NCBI RefSeq assembly: GCF_900188345.1
Contig: NZ_FZOD01000039.1
Coordinates: 25,282 to 89,281 of the forward strand
Length of the DNA stretch: 64,000 nt
Reading direction: 5' to 3'
DNA from: Streptosporangium subroseum
GTDB taxonomy: Bacteria; Actinomycetota; Actinomycetes; Streptosporangiales; Streptosporangiaceae
The notes below the pieces were generated by a model, which was not told the origin of the DNA, did no database searches, and saw nothing but the letters and a program-made list of their open reading frames with translations. The first letter of the stretch is position 1; every line of letters starts with the position of its first letter. Below are positions 1-7,219 of this stretch, in pieces. The position numbers were made by a program, and so were the translations under genes.

Positions 1-147
1 CTGGCCGGCGAACTTGGGGCCGGAGGCGGCGGGAGCGGACGCGGCGGACTCGGAGGTCGACGCGGGCTCGCTGCTACCACAGGCGGCGAGGCCCAGGGCG
101 AGGGCGGCGGTGGTGGCCGTCGTGGTGGCGATTCTCGCGAACTTCAC
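1..147 (-). CDS. Lipoprotein, N-terminal part only (runs off the window)
   Basis: Only the first 49 codons are present. The product begins with a basic tip, a hydrophobic Ala/Thr/Leu stretch and a lipobox L-A-A-C with the lipidated Cys at about residue 23. A Ser/Ala/Glu-rich linker follows, as in actinobacterial ABC transporter solute-binding lipoproteins. I chose the GTG at 147 because a GGGAG Shine-Dalgarno lies just upstream; an in-frame ATG at 189 is an alternative. A palindromic operator-like element sits about 155 bp upstream, which fits a sugar-type binding protein under LacI- or ROK-type control, but the substrate cannot be read from this fragment. Confidence 0.75.
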   Translation of the reverse strand, partial: MKFARIATTTATTAALALGLAACGSSEPASTSESAASAPAASGPKFAGQ

Positions 148-300
148 TGGAGGTCTCCCTTTCAGGCTTTCGCCGGGGTTTGCGCTCATCTGTTATCGGC
201 TGGGGTCCCCGCGACCCTCTGTGCTCGCTGGGAGCGATCGGAGCTGCCACAACCCGCGGCCTGGATTGCCTGCCGGCGGGCTGACCCTCGCTAAACTAAC

Positions 301-313
301 AAGAAACTTTCTT
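301..313. promoter_or_regulatory. Operator-like palindrome AAGAAACTTTCTT
   Basis: A perfect 6+1+6 inverted repeat in an AT-rich pocket (about 290-330), followed by a second GAAAC and a palindromic AACGATCGTT. It lies between the divergent lipoprotein gene and dipeptidase gene. GAAA-n-TTTC palindromes are known operators of LacI-type sugar regulators in actinomycetes. Assignment to the lipoprotein gene is inference. Confidence 0.45.
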
Positions 314-416
314 AAAAGAAACGATCGTTAGCGGATCGTGACGGGGGTCGATCTCGCTCCGACGCCCTGGTTCCGGTGCTCCGGCAGGCCCGGGAACAGG
401 CGCTCTCTGAAACGGT

Positions 417-1076
417 GTGAGAATTACCGGCATGCGCGACATCGTTTTGATCTCTGACCCCCGCGTCTCCTCGATCCCCGTCGAGGAGTCCGGAGAGCGG
501 TTGATCGACGTCCGGGGGCGGTTGCGAACGGACGACCGGCTGGCCGATCCCGAGGGGGCCTTCGCGCACCTGCGGGAGGGAGTGCTGGGCCGGCTGGAGG
601 GCGCACAGACGCAGCTTCCGCCGGGATACCGGTTCCTGGTCGTGGAGGGTTACCGGCCGTTGGCGACGCAGCGACAGATCTTCGAGAAGTACTCGGCGGA
701 GTTGCGGGCGACATTCCCGGAAATGTCGCCCGCGGAGATCCGGGTGGCGGCCAGTCGCTATGTCTCGCCCGTCGAGGTGGCCCCGCACACCGCCGGCGCG
801 GCGGTGGACCTGACGCTGTGCACCGAGGACGGCGTCGAACTCGACATGGGCACGCCGCTCAACGCCACCCCCGAGCAGAGCGAGGGCGCCTGCTACACCG
901 ACGCTCCAGGACTGTCACCCGAGGCCCGCCACCACCGCAAACTCCTCGGCGTCGCCCTCGAGTCGGCGGGCCTGGTCAACTACCCCACCGAGTGGTGGCA
1001 CTGGTCCTACGGCGACCGCTACTGGGCCATGACCACCGGAGCCGCCTCCGCCCTCTACGGCCCCCGCCTCCTCTGA
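417..1076 (+). CDS. VanX-like D-alanyl-D-alanine dipeptidase (peptidase M15D)
   Basis: A zinc dipeptidase expected to cleave D-Ala-D-Ala, either in peptidoglycan recycling or in glycopeptide tolerance. The family signature is visible: H-x6-D in the segment HTAGAAVD (His124, Asp131) and the E-x-x-H motif in EWWHWS (Glu192, His195), which together provide the zinc ligands and general base. An Arg-containing GYRPLATQ segment matches the VanX N-terminal active-site region. At 219 residues the length is normal for VanX. No signal peptide is seen, so it should be cytoplasmic. There is no vanH, vanA or vanS/R neighbour, so a stand-alone wall-turnover role is more likely than a resistance cassette. 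The start is uncertain between GTG 417 and ATG 432; neither has a strong ribosome binding site. Confidence 0.88.
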   Translation: MRITGMRDIVLISDPRVSSIPVEESGERLIDVRGRLRTDDRLADPEGAFAHLREGVLGRLEGAQTQLPPGYRFLVVEGYRPLATQRQIFEKYSAELRATFPEMSPAEIRVAASRYVSPVEVAPHTAGAAVDLTLCTEDGVELDMGTPLNATPEQSEGACYTDAPGLSPEARHHRKLLGVALESAGLVNYPTEWWHWSYGDRYWAMTTGAASALYGPRLL

Positions 1077-1218
1077 TCCCGTACGGCACCGCCGCCTCTA
1101 CGGTGCCCGCCTCCCCTGACCCTGTACGGCACCGGCGCCGGTTACGGTCCCCGGCCTCAGGACCCCGTCCGGCACCGTCCACGGTCTCGGCCTCCGGCTC
1201 CGTACGGCACCGCCGCGA
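1077..1218. repeat. Degenerate intergenic repeats of the type CGTACGGCACCG
   Basis: The gap between the convergent dipeptidase and GTPase genes holds four imperfect copies of a unit reading roughly TACGGCACCGCCGC (near 1081, 1126, 1168 and 1202), with CTACGGT-type pieces between them. No terminator with a T-tract is visible. It resembles the other degenerate intergenic repeat patches in this window. Confidence 0.5.
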
Positions 1219-3228
1219 TCACGCGCCCTCCCCGCGCCCGCCGACCCGGCGCACGACACGCAGCAGGTACTCCCTGCGGTCGAGCGGGTCGTGGTCCGAC
1301 CTCGGCCGGGTCGGGACCGTGCCGCGGACCGGCCGGTAGTGGTCGAAGGCGCACTCCAGCACGCCCTCGCCGCTGGTCAGCGACGGCAGTCGCTGCTCCA
1401 ACCCGTGCACCGAAGCGGCCGGGATCTCACCCTCCACCAGATACGACGAGCCCCGCGTCACCGAGGTCTGCGGCACGGCGCGCAGCCGCGACAGCACGGG
1501 CAGCACCGATCCGAACACGTCCGCCGGCAGGTCGAGGTGGAAGCGGTGCATCGGCTCGTGCACCCTGGTGCCGGCCTGCGTCAGCGCGCTCATCAGGACC
1601 AGCGGCGTCAGGTTGCGGAAGTCCCCGGCGGTGCTCGACATGCTCTTGTCGAAGACGCCGTGGGAATGGCTCTGCCGCGCCGCATAACCGGAATGCGTCA
1701 GGGTGACCGTGCAGTCGGTGACCTGCCATCCGTAGAGCCCCTGGTTCAGGGTCTCCCGCACGGTCTCCTCGACCGCCTTGATGAACGAGAACGGCATCGA
1801 CCCGAGCTCGACGCCCAGCCTGAACTCCACGCCGGTGTCGATCGGCGCCGGCTCGACGCGCAGCCCGACGGTCGCGAGGAACGGGTTGGACTCGGCGTGG
1901 AGGATCTCGGCGGCCGCGCCGGTGCCGACCGGCCGTTCGATGTGGATGGTCGTCGTCTCGCGGAAGGTGACGTCGACGCCGAAATCCTCCGCCAGCGTTG
2001 CCTGGATGACCTCCTTCTGCACCTCGCCGTAGAGCGAGACGGACGTCTCCTGCCGGAGGTCGTCCTGTCGAAGGTTGATCAGCGGGTCCTGCTCGGCGAG
2101 CTGGGTGAGCGCGAGGTGCAGCGCTCCCCTGTCGGTGGGGCGGCAGGGGGCGACGATCGTTTCCAGGGTCGGCGGGGAGAAGTGACGGCCGTCCGAAGTC
2201 GTCGTGCGCGGCACGCCGATCGCGTCGCCGATGCGGATGTCGCCGAGTCCCCAGAGCCTGCCGATCTGTCCCGCGGCCACCGCGTCACGCGACAGGTCCG
2301 AGCCGCGCTCGAAAACGCTGATCGCGGTGACCTTCCCCTCCTCGTCCTCGCGGAGGCGCAGCCGGTCCCGTACTCGTACCGTTCCCGAGAACATGCGGAT
2401 GTAGGCGATCTTCTCCCCGGCCGGACCGCGTTCGACCTTGAAGACGGTGCCCGAGATCGGGCCGTCGGCATCGCCTTCGGCCGCGGGCAACAGCTCGGTG
2501 ATGCCGGCGATCAGCGCGTCCACGCCCGCGCCCGTGATCGCCGAGCCGAAGAACAGCGGATGCACCAGCGCCTGTCCGGTCTGCGCCGCGAGTCCGGCGC
2601 GGAGCCGGAGGTAGGGGAGCGCCACCTCGTCGTCGACGTACGCGGTGAGGAACGCGTCGTCGTGGTCGGCCAGGAGGCCGATCAGACCGGACGTGAAGCC
2701 GGCGTCGGTGGCGCCGTAGGGCACGGAGAGCGCGTCGCGGGTGCCCATCCCGAGAACCGAGCCCATGGAGATACTCGCCGGGGTCAGCTTCTCGGTGATG
2801 CTCCGCACCACGCGTTCGTACCGGGCGCCACCGCGGTCGACCTTGTTCACGAAGACGAGGGTGGGAATGCGCAGCCGCCGCAGGGTCCGCATCAGCACGC
2901 GGGTCTGCGCCTGTACGCCCTCCACGGCGGAGACGACCAGCACGGCGCCGTCGAGCACGTTCAACACCCGCTCCACCTCGGCGATGAAGTCCGGGTGGCC
3001 GGGTGTGTCGATCAGGTTGACCGTGACGTCGTCCACGACGAAGGAGGCGACGGCGGACTTGATGGTGATGCCGCGTTGCCGTTCCAGCGCCAGGGAATCG
3101 GTCTGGGTGCTGCCGTCGTCGACGCTGCCGATCTCGTCGATGACTCCGGCGGCGTGGAGCAGCCGCTCGGTCAGGCTCGTCTTGCCGGCGTCAACATGCG
3201 CCAGAATTCCCAGGTTGAGCGTTCGCAC
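1219..3228 (-). CDS. Otr(A)/Tet(M)-type ribosomal protection GTPase
   Basis: An EF-G-like translational GTPase of the family that dislodges tetracycline from the ribosome. The G-domain motifs are clear: AHVDAGKTSL (residues 10-19), the switch region RQRGITI, DTPGHPDF and NKVDRGG. Domains II to V and a C-terminal region follow. At 669 residues it has the normal length of Tet(M)/Otr(A), and its N-terminal sequence looks closest to actinomycete Otr(A). The GTG start is embedded in a short upstream leader ORF, so expression is probably controlled at translation. It could be a silent or low-level resistance gene or a stress ribosome factor. It is separated from the peptide cluster by two unrelated genes, so I do not assign it as self-resistance for that product. 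Confidence 0.9.
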   Translation of the reverse strand: MRTLNLGILAHVDAGKTSLTERLLHAAGVIDEIGSVDDGSTQTDSLALERQRGITIKSAVASFVVDDVTVNLIDTPGHPDFIAEVERVLNVLDGAVLVVSAVEGVQAQTRVLMRTLRRLRIPTLVFVNKVDRGGARYERVVRSITEKLTPASISMGSVLGMGTRDALSVPYGATDAGFTSGLIGLLADHDDAFLTAYVDDEVALPYLRLRAGLAAQTGQALVHPLFFGSAITGAGVDALIAGITELLPAAEGDADGPISGTVFKVERGPAGEKIAYIRMFSGTVRVRDRLRLREDEEGKVTAISVFERGSDLSRDAVAAGQIGRLWGLGDIRIGDAIGVPRTTTSDGRHFSPPTLETIVAPCRPTDRGALHLALTQLAEQDPLINLRQDDLRQETSVSLYGEVQKEVIQATLAEDFGVDVTFRETTTIHIERPVGTGAAAEILHAESNPFLATVGLRVEPAPIDTGVEFRLGVELGSMPFSFIKAVEETVRETLNQGLYGWQVTDCTVTLTHSGYAARQSHSHGVFDKSMSSTAGDFRNLTPLVLMSALTQAGTRVHEPMHRFHLDLPADVFGSVLPVLSRLRAVPQTSVTRGSSYLVEGEIPAASVHGLEQRLPSLTSGEGVLECAFDHYRPVRGTVPTRPRSDHDPLDRREYLLRVVRRVGGRGEGA

Positions 3229-3292
3229 GATGTGTCATGTCCTTGAGATAGATGGCGATTCCCTCCTGGATGGACATGAACGCTCGGCACAT
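3191..3292 (-). CDS. Leader peptide ORF overlapping the ribosomal protection gene
   Basis: A 33-codon ORF starting MCRAFMSIQEG has a strong GAGGAG ribosome binding site 8-9 nt before its ATG. It runs past the GTG start of the Otr(A)-like gene in another frame and stops 38 nt inside it. A second purine-rich stretch (CAGGAGGGAA) inside the leader sits too far upstream to serve the main start unless the RNA is remodelled. Leader ORFs that sense stalled ribosomes control several ribosomal-protection and antibiotic-resistance genes. By analogy, translation of this leader would set access to the main start. The role is inference; the ORF, its ribosome binding site and the overlap are directly visible. 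Confidence 0.55.
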   Translation of the reverse strand: MCRAFMSIQEGIAIYLKDMTHRANAQPGNSGAC

Positions 3293-3316
3293 GGTGGTGG
3301 CTCCTCGGTTGATCGG

Positions 3317-3334
3317 CTGTCCTTGGAAGGACAG
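3317..3334. promoter_or_regulatory. Perfect 8-bp inverted repeat upstream of the leader ORF
   Basis: CTGTCCTT and AAGGACAG are separated by two bases, 25 bp upstream of the leader start. It could be an operator or, as RNA, a hairpin with a 6-nt loop in the 5' leader of the ribosomal protection gene. Confidence 0.45.
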
Positions 3335-3374
3335 CAGACGGCCGCTCCGGAAGGCAACCGATTTACCGGGCCGC

Positions 3375-3743
3375 TCAGAGGATGAGGTGGGCCGTCGATG
3401 GTGGCCCGGTGCGTGTTGTGCGGACCCGAGGCGCCCCGCCGTTCTCCGGGAAGGCGATGTGGTCCCGCATGGCCCAGATCCCGGTGGCGGTGTCGGGGCC
3501 GGTGATCTCGATCTCGGGCATGTATCCGGTATGCGCGCTCACGGCGTCGCCGAGCCACGCGCGGGTGACGGAGACGAACTCGTCGGGTGTCCTGACGACC
3601 CCGCCGACCTCCACCCGCGCGTCCGAGGTGAACACCTCGCGCCAGGCATCCCAGTCCTTGGTGTCGAGGTGGCGGAAGTAACGCGCCTTGAGCTGCTTGA
3701 TCTCCTCGACGTCCGACAGTCGTCGTAGCGTGTCGTTTTCCAC
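3375..3743 (-). CDS. SnoaL-like (NTF2-fold) protein, C-terminus atypical
   Basis: A 122-residue protein of the SnoaL_4/NTF2 fold, typical of small hydratases, isomerases or ligand-binding proteins. The segment EIKQLKARYFRHLDTKDWDAW and the later FTSDARVEV and GIWAMRD pieces are the family's usual N-terminal helix and sheet. I quote them as separate short motifs. The expected final strands (an HGYGHYHE-like and an RLTRLR-like segment) are missing. After FPENGG the last 18 residues are Pro/Thr/Arg-rich and unlike the family, so the gene may be frameshifted or truncated at its 3' end. GTG 3743 has a GGGAGG site just upstream. It is divergent from the GH16 gene across the paired operators at 3814-3923. 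Confidence 0.7.
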   Translation of the reverse strand: MENDTLRRLSDVEEIKQLKARYFRHLDTKDWDAWREVFTSDARVEVGGVVRTPDEFVSVTRAWLGDAVSAHTGYMPEIEITGPDTATGIWAMRDHIAFPENGGAPRVRTTRTGPPSTAHLIL

Positions 3744-3813
3744 GGGGCCTCCCAGTGTGGTGATCGCCGAAGAACGGCCGCTGCCACCCGTCCGGACTCT
3801 GCTCTTAAAAATC

Positions 3814-3923
3814 TTGACTGATCGTTACAGATTTTGGGCATGGGAAACCCGGGCGCAGTCTTGGCGTCGAACCCCGACCTGTGCCGTGCGAGGACCCTAC
3901 GCTTATCTGTAACGATCGGTCAA
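3814..3923. promoter_or_regulatory. Pair of 19-bp inverted operators between the SnoaL-like and GH16 genes
   Basis: TTGACTGATCGTTACAGAT (3814-3832) and its reverse complement with one mismatch (3905-3923) face each other across 72 bp. Each copy has a CGATCG core flanked by TG...CA, so each is itself a partial palindrome. The arrangement gives one copy per divergent gene, as expected for a TetR-, LacI- or MarR-type repressor site pair. No regulator gene is adjacent. Confidence 0.6.
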
Positions 3924-4025
3924 AATAATCAAGTGCGCCCCGTTTGGTGCGATGACCGATGTCGGCCCCCGTACGGAGCCATCGGCGGCAGGTCTCGATC
4001 CTGCTCTCCCTGCGAAAGGCGATCC

Positions 4026-5105
4026 ATGCGTCGTATCGTCCATATCCTGGCTGTCCTGTCCGTCGCACCGGTCACGGTGACCTTCGGTGCGGTCCCGGCA
4101 TCGGCCGCGGTGACCGTTATGGTGGACTCCTCGCCGACCAACCCGGACGCACCGGTGGCCGGGTCCGTGGTCGCCGCCGTCAAGTCGCGCGACCCGGGGA
4201 AACTCGCCGTGCGGACGCTCACCGGGGTCAACCCGCTGACGTTCGGCCAGGACTTCACCGGCCCGACGGGCGCCGGCCCGAACACCGGCCTGAGCTCGCC
4301 GGTCTGGTTCAACGACCCCTGCTGGAAGCGGGGCTGCACCGGCACCCTCGCCGAATACAGGCTCGACCACGCTCAGCTGGACGGGCAGGGACACCTCGTG
4401 CTCACCGCCGACCGGGCCGTCACCCCGGGCGCCCGGTGCGGCCCCGTCGCCTGCCGCTACGCCTCAGCCCGGCTGAGCATGCTCGACTGGGAAGGTGGCG
4501 AGGGGCTCTCCTCCTGGGCTCAGGCGGGCGGCCACCTGGAGGCGCGGATGCGGGCTCCGCTGGGCAAGGGCCTGTGGCCGGCCTTCTGGACGGTCGGTGC
4601 GAACAGCGCCGAGGTCCGCTGGCCCGCCAGCGGCGAGATCGACGTGATGGAGGCGCTCGGCGACCATCCGACGCTCGTCGAGCAGCACGCGCATAACGGG
4701 ATGCCGGACGATGGCTTCGCCGGCAGCCCGACACCGCCGGCCGAGCGGCACGCGCACGACTGGGCGCCGGACATCGACTTCGGCGGCAGCACGACGCTGC
4801 CGGCCGGGCAGACGATCGCCGGCTGGCACACCTACGCCGTGGACTGGGACGCGGGCGCCAACGGGTACCTGAAGTGGTCGGTCGACGGCGTGGTCACCCG
4901 TACGCTGACCGCGGCCCAGGCCGGTCCCGCGTGGGCGCAGTCGTTCCGCGACCCCCACGCGATGATCCTGGACCTGGCCGTGGGCGGCGGCGAATGGGTC
5001 GGGGAGCCTGACGCCGGCACCGTGTTCCCCGCCCGGCTCGAGGTGGACTGGGTCCGGGCGTACAGAAACCCGATGGCGGACAGCGTGGGACGGCACTGCG
5101 GATAG
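4026..5105 (+). CDS. Secreted GH16 family beta-glucanase (laminarinase-like)
   Basis: A 359-residue secreted glycoside hydrolase. A Sec signal peptide (MRR, hydrophobic core, cleavage after ASA near residue 28) is followed by a jelly-roll GH16 domain. The catalytic E-x-D-x-x-E motif lies in GEIDVMEALG, with Glu204, Asp206 and Glu209 as nucleophile, assisting residue and acid/base. The WPAFWT and WHTYAVDWD segments are also typical of endo-beta-1,3-glucanases. The start ATG 4026 has AAAGG 7 nt upstream; longer in-frame openings lack a signal peptide at the N-terminus. There is no carbohydrate-binding module. It probably degrades fungal or plant beta-glucan outside the cell and is controlled through the operator pair upstream. 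Confidence 0.9.
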   Translation: MRRIVHILAVLSVAPVTVTFGAVPASAAVTVMVDSSPTNPDAPVAGSVVAAVKSRDPGKLAVRTLTGVNPLTFGQDFTGPTGAGPNTGLSSPVWFNDPCWKRGCTGTLAEYRLDHAQLDGQGHLVLTADRAVTPGARCGPVACRYASARLSMLDWEGGEGLSSWAQAGGHLEARMRAPLGKGLWPAFWTVGANSAEVRWPASGEIDVMEALGDHPTLVEQHAHNGMPDDGFAGSPTPPAERHAHDWAPDIDFGGSTTLPAGQTIAGWHTYAVDWDAGANGYLKWSVDGVVTRTLTAAQAGPAWAQSFRDPHAMILDLAVGGGEWVGEPDAGTVFPARLEVDWVRAYRNPMADSVGRHCG

Positions 5106-5322
5106 AGCTTGACGACGGACCGCTGGCCTTCGTCGTCGTGCAGGTCGCCGATCCCAACGCCGTCGCCGTGCGCATCAGGAGCTTCGGTCGCACCCGCTGA
5201 CGACCCGCTACTTCGGTACGGGAACAGCGCCGCGTCGTCCAGCTGACGCGTGAGCCCGCCTGCCGTCAGGTCGGCCAGGACTTCCACCCCCGCGCCAGGC
5301 GAACGTGGTGTCGGCGCGGCGA

Positions 5323-5349
5323 GGCCCGGCGCGGAGAAGGCGCCGGGCC
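5323..5349. terminator. Hairpin between convergent genes (no T-tract)
   Basis: GGCCCGGCGC and GCGCCGGGCC form a perfect 10-bp stem with a 7-nt loop between the GH16 gene and the end of the dimethylformamidase-like gene. It has no U-run in either direction. The rest of 5106-5392 contains no convincing gene; a short open stretch near 5111-5200 has no start and may be a decayed remnant. Confidence 0.5.
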
Positions 5350-5392
5350 GTGCATGCGTCCGGGATCAGCTCGCCGAGACGGAGAAGCCGCG

Positions 5393-7219
5393 TCAGAGGT
5401 CGGGGAGAGGGGTTCTCCAGCGGAGGGGGTGGCCGGGGGTGGTGCCGATCAGGCGGCCGGCGTGGGCGGTGAGGACGGTGCAGTCACCGGCGGTGCAGAG
5501 GTCGGTCCACTCGGTGGGGGTCGGCAGGGGCATCCGGGTGCGGATCCGGCCGGTGGGGTCGACGATGTGAAGGCGGGCGTTCAGGGCGGTGAGGGCGATG
5601 GCGCCCGCGCTGTCGTCGACCCGGATCCATTCGGAGGCCTCCGCCGGGAGGCGCCACAGGCCGCCGTGGGCGGTGACGGCCCACAGATCGCCGTCCACCA
5701 GGGCCAGCCCCACCCCGCCGGAGGGTCCCCTGCCGAGCACCGTCCAGGGGGCTTTCGCACCCGGGTCGCGGTAGACGAGCCGGTTGTCGCCGGTCAGGCC
5801 GTACAGGCCGATGGGTCTGGTGGCGGACGCCTCTCGCGGGGTGGCCATGGCGACGACGCCGCCGCCGGAGTCGATCCGTTGCCAGCGCAGGTTCTGGCCG
5901 GAGACGTCCCGGCGGTACAGGACGTCGTCCACCCCCACCCCGTACAGCTGGGAGTCGCACACGGTCAGCGCCCGGATCGAGTCGCGGGGGCCGATCACCT
6001 CCCACCCGTTCACCGGGGAGGCCAGCCGGTCCAGCACGTTGCGGGTGATGCGGTCCACGGCCGGGTCGTGCAGGGTGTTGCCCCAGTTCACGGTGGAGGC
6101 GGTGAACACCGTCCCGGCACCGAGCCCGAAGACGCCCATGGTGGCCATGCCGCCCTGGCCGTACCGGTGCCAGTGGCGCAGGTCGGCGGTGGCCAGGACG
6201 ACGAAGGACGGCGGGGTGCCGTCGCGCCCCGTGGCCACCGGAACGCCGTCCACCTCCGTGAAGTCGCAGGCGTCCGTCTCGTAGCCGATCGCGCCCCGGC
6301 CGAAGGTGTCGCCCTCGCCCAGCTTGGTCCCCTCGAAGACCCAGTGCTCGGGGAACCGGGTGGTGTAGGACTCCTCGTGCATCAGCTGCATGTACGGCCC
6401 CCAGGTCCCGGCGCCCCGCCGGAAGCTGACACCGGTCAGGCCGTTCTCCGGCCGGTTCACCGGCGCACTGGACCACTCGACCGTGGTGAGCCCGGGCTCC
6501 ACGGCGGACATCGGGTCGGCGACCGCGTCGCGGTAGCAGACCATGGTCCGCCCGTCGTCCTCCAGCCGGAACTGCCACCAGCAGGTGTTGCCGGAGAACA
6601 CCGCCAGGTTGCCGCCCCGGCGGACGAACTCCTCGACGTTGTCGCGCATCTCCGCCGACCAGTACTCGTCGTGGCCGTTGAGCACCAGCAGCCGCCTGCC
6701 CGCGAGCAGGCCGGATCCCTCGTGAAGGTCGAGACCGGAGCAGTAGTCCACGTCGTATCCGGCCGGGCCCAGCCAGCGGAGCATTCCCTCCTCCCAGCGT
6801 TCGGGAGGCGGGCCGCCGCCCGGCCGGTCGAAGGAGACGCGCGAGGCCCGGGTGGGCTGCTCGCTCCAGTAGATGGACTCGCCGGGAATGCCCGCCCGGT
6901 TGTAGGCCTGCCAGGTCGGGAACGGGATCGACAGCAGGATCGGCGAGCTCGGCCGGGCGGCCCGTACGACGAAGTAGACCTCGCAGACGTCCTCGTCGGC
7001 GGTGAACATCGCGCGGTAGAGCGAGCTCGGCCAGTCCCCGGGCACGTCGAGGGTCCACAGGGGGGCGCCGAACTCCCCGTCGAGCACGGGCAGGTCCGTG
7101 GCCACGTCCTCCACCAGCACCGAGCCGCGGAGGGGCGCCCGGGACGCGCGGGCGAGATGGAAGCGGAGCTCGCCGCCCTGGACACAGGAGGTGGCCTCGG
7201 CGTAGGCGTGGACCGTCAT
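5393..7219 (-). CDS. N,N-dimethylformamidase large-subunit-like protein with C-terminal propeller-like region
   Basis: A 608-residue protein. Residues about 1-400 resemble the C-terminal domain family of the N,N-dimethylformamidase beta subunit, with the marker segments FPTWQAYN, GYDVDYCS, GHDEYWS, RRGGNLAVFSGN and WWQF. These form a glutamine-amidotransferase-like fold with an appended region, and the known enzyme hydrolyses an N-alkylated amide. The last 200 residues are repeated beta units (GLYGLTGDNRLVYR, LALVDGDLWAV and similar) suggesting a beta-propeller. The ATG overlaps the stop of the upstream free condensation-domain gene (ATGA), so the two are translationally coupled. In this setting it may hydrolyse or rearrange an amide of the peptide product. 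Substrate unknown. Confidence 0.75.
   Translation of the reverse strand: MTVHAYAEATSCVQGGELRFHLARASRAPLRGSVLVEDVATDLPVLDGEFGAPLWTLDVPGDWPSSLYRAMFTADEDVCEVYFVVRAARPSSPILLSIPFPTWQAYNRAGIPGESIYWSEQPTRASRVSFDRPGGGPPPERWEEGMLRWLGPAGYDVDYCSGLDLHEGSGLLAGRRLLVLNGHDEYWSAEMRDNVEEFVRRGGNLAVFSGNTCWWQFRLEDDGRTMVCYRDAVADPMSAVEPGLTTVEWSSAPVNRPENGLTGVSFRRGAGTWGPYMQLMHEESYTTRFPEHWVFEGTKLGEGDTFGRGAIGYETDACDFTEVDGVPVATGRDGTPPSFVVLATADLRHWHRYGQGGMATMGVFGLGAGTVFTASTVNWGNTLHDPAVDRITRNVLDRLASPVNGWEVIGPRDSIRALTVCDSQLYGVGVDDVLYRRDVSGQNLRWQRIDSGGGVVAMATPREASATRPIGLYGLTGDNRLVYRDPGAKAPWTVLGRGPSGGVGLALVDGDLWAVTAHGGLWRLPAEASEWIRVDDSAGAIALTALNARLHIVDPTGRIRTRMPLPTPTEWTDLCTAGDCTVLTAHAGRLIGTTPGHPLRWRTPLPDL

Noticed and set aside
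1219..3228. Ribosomal protection gene as self-resistance for the peptide cluster
   Set aside because: Two unrelated genes with their own promoters lie between it and the cluster, and nothing suggests the peptide hits the ribosome.
5106..5392. A gene after the GH16 gene
   Set aside because: A short open stretch without start codon or ribosome binding site; too little to call, possibly a remnant.
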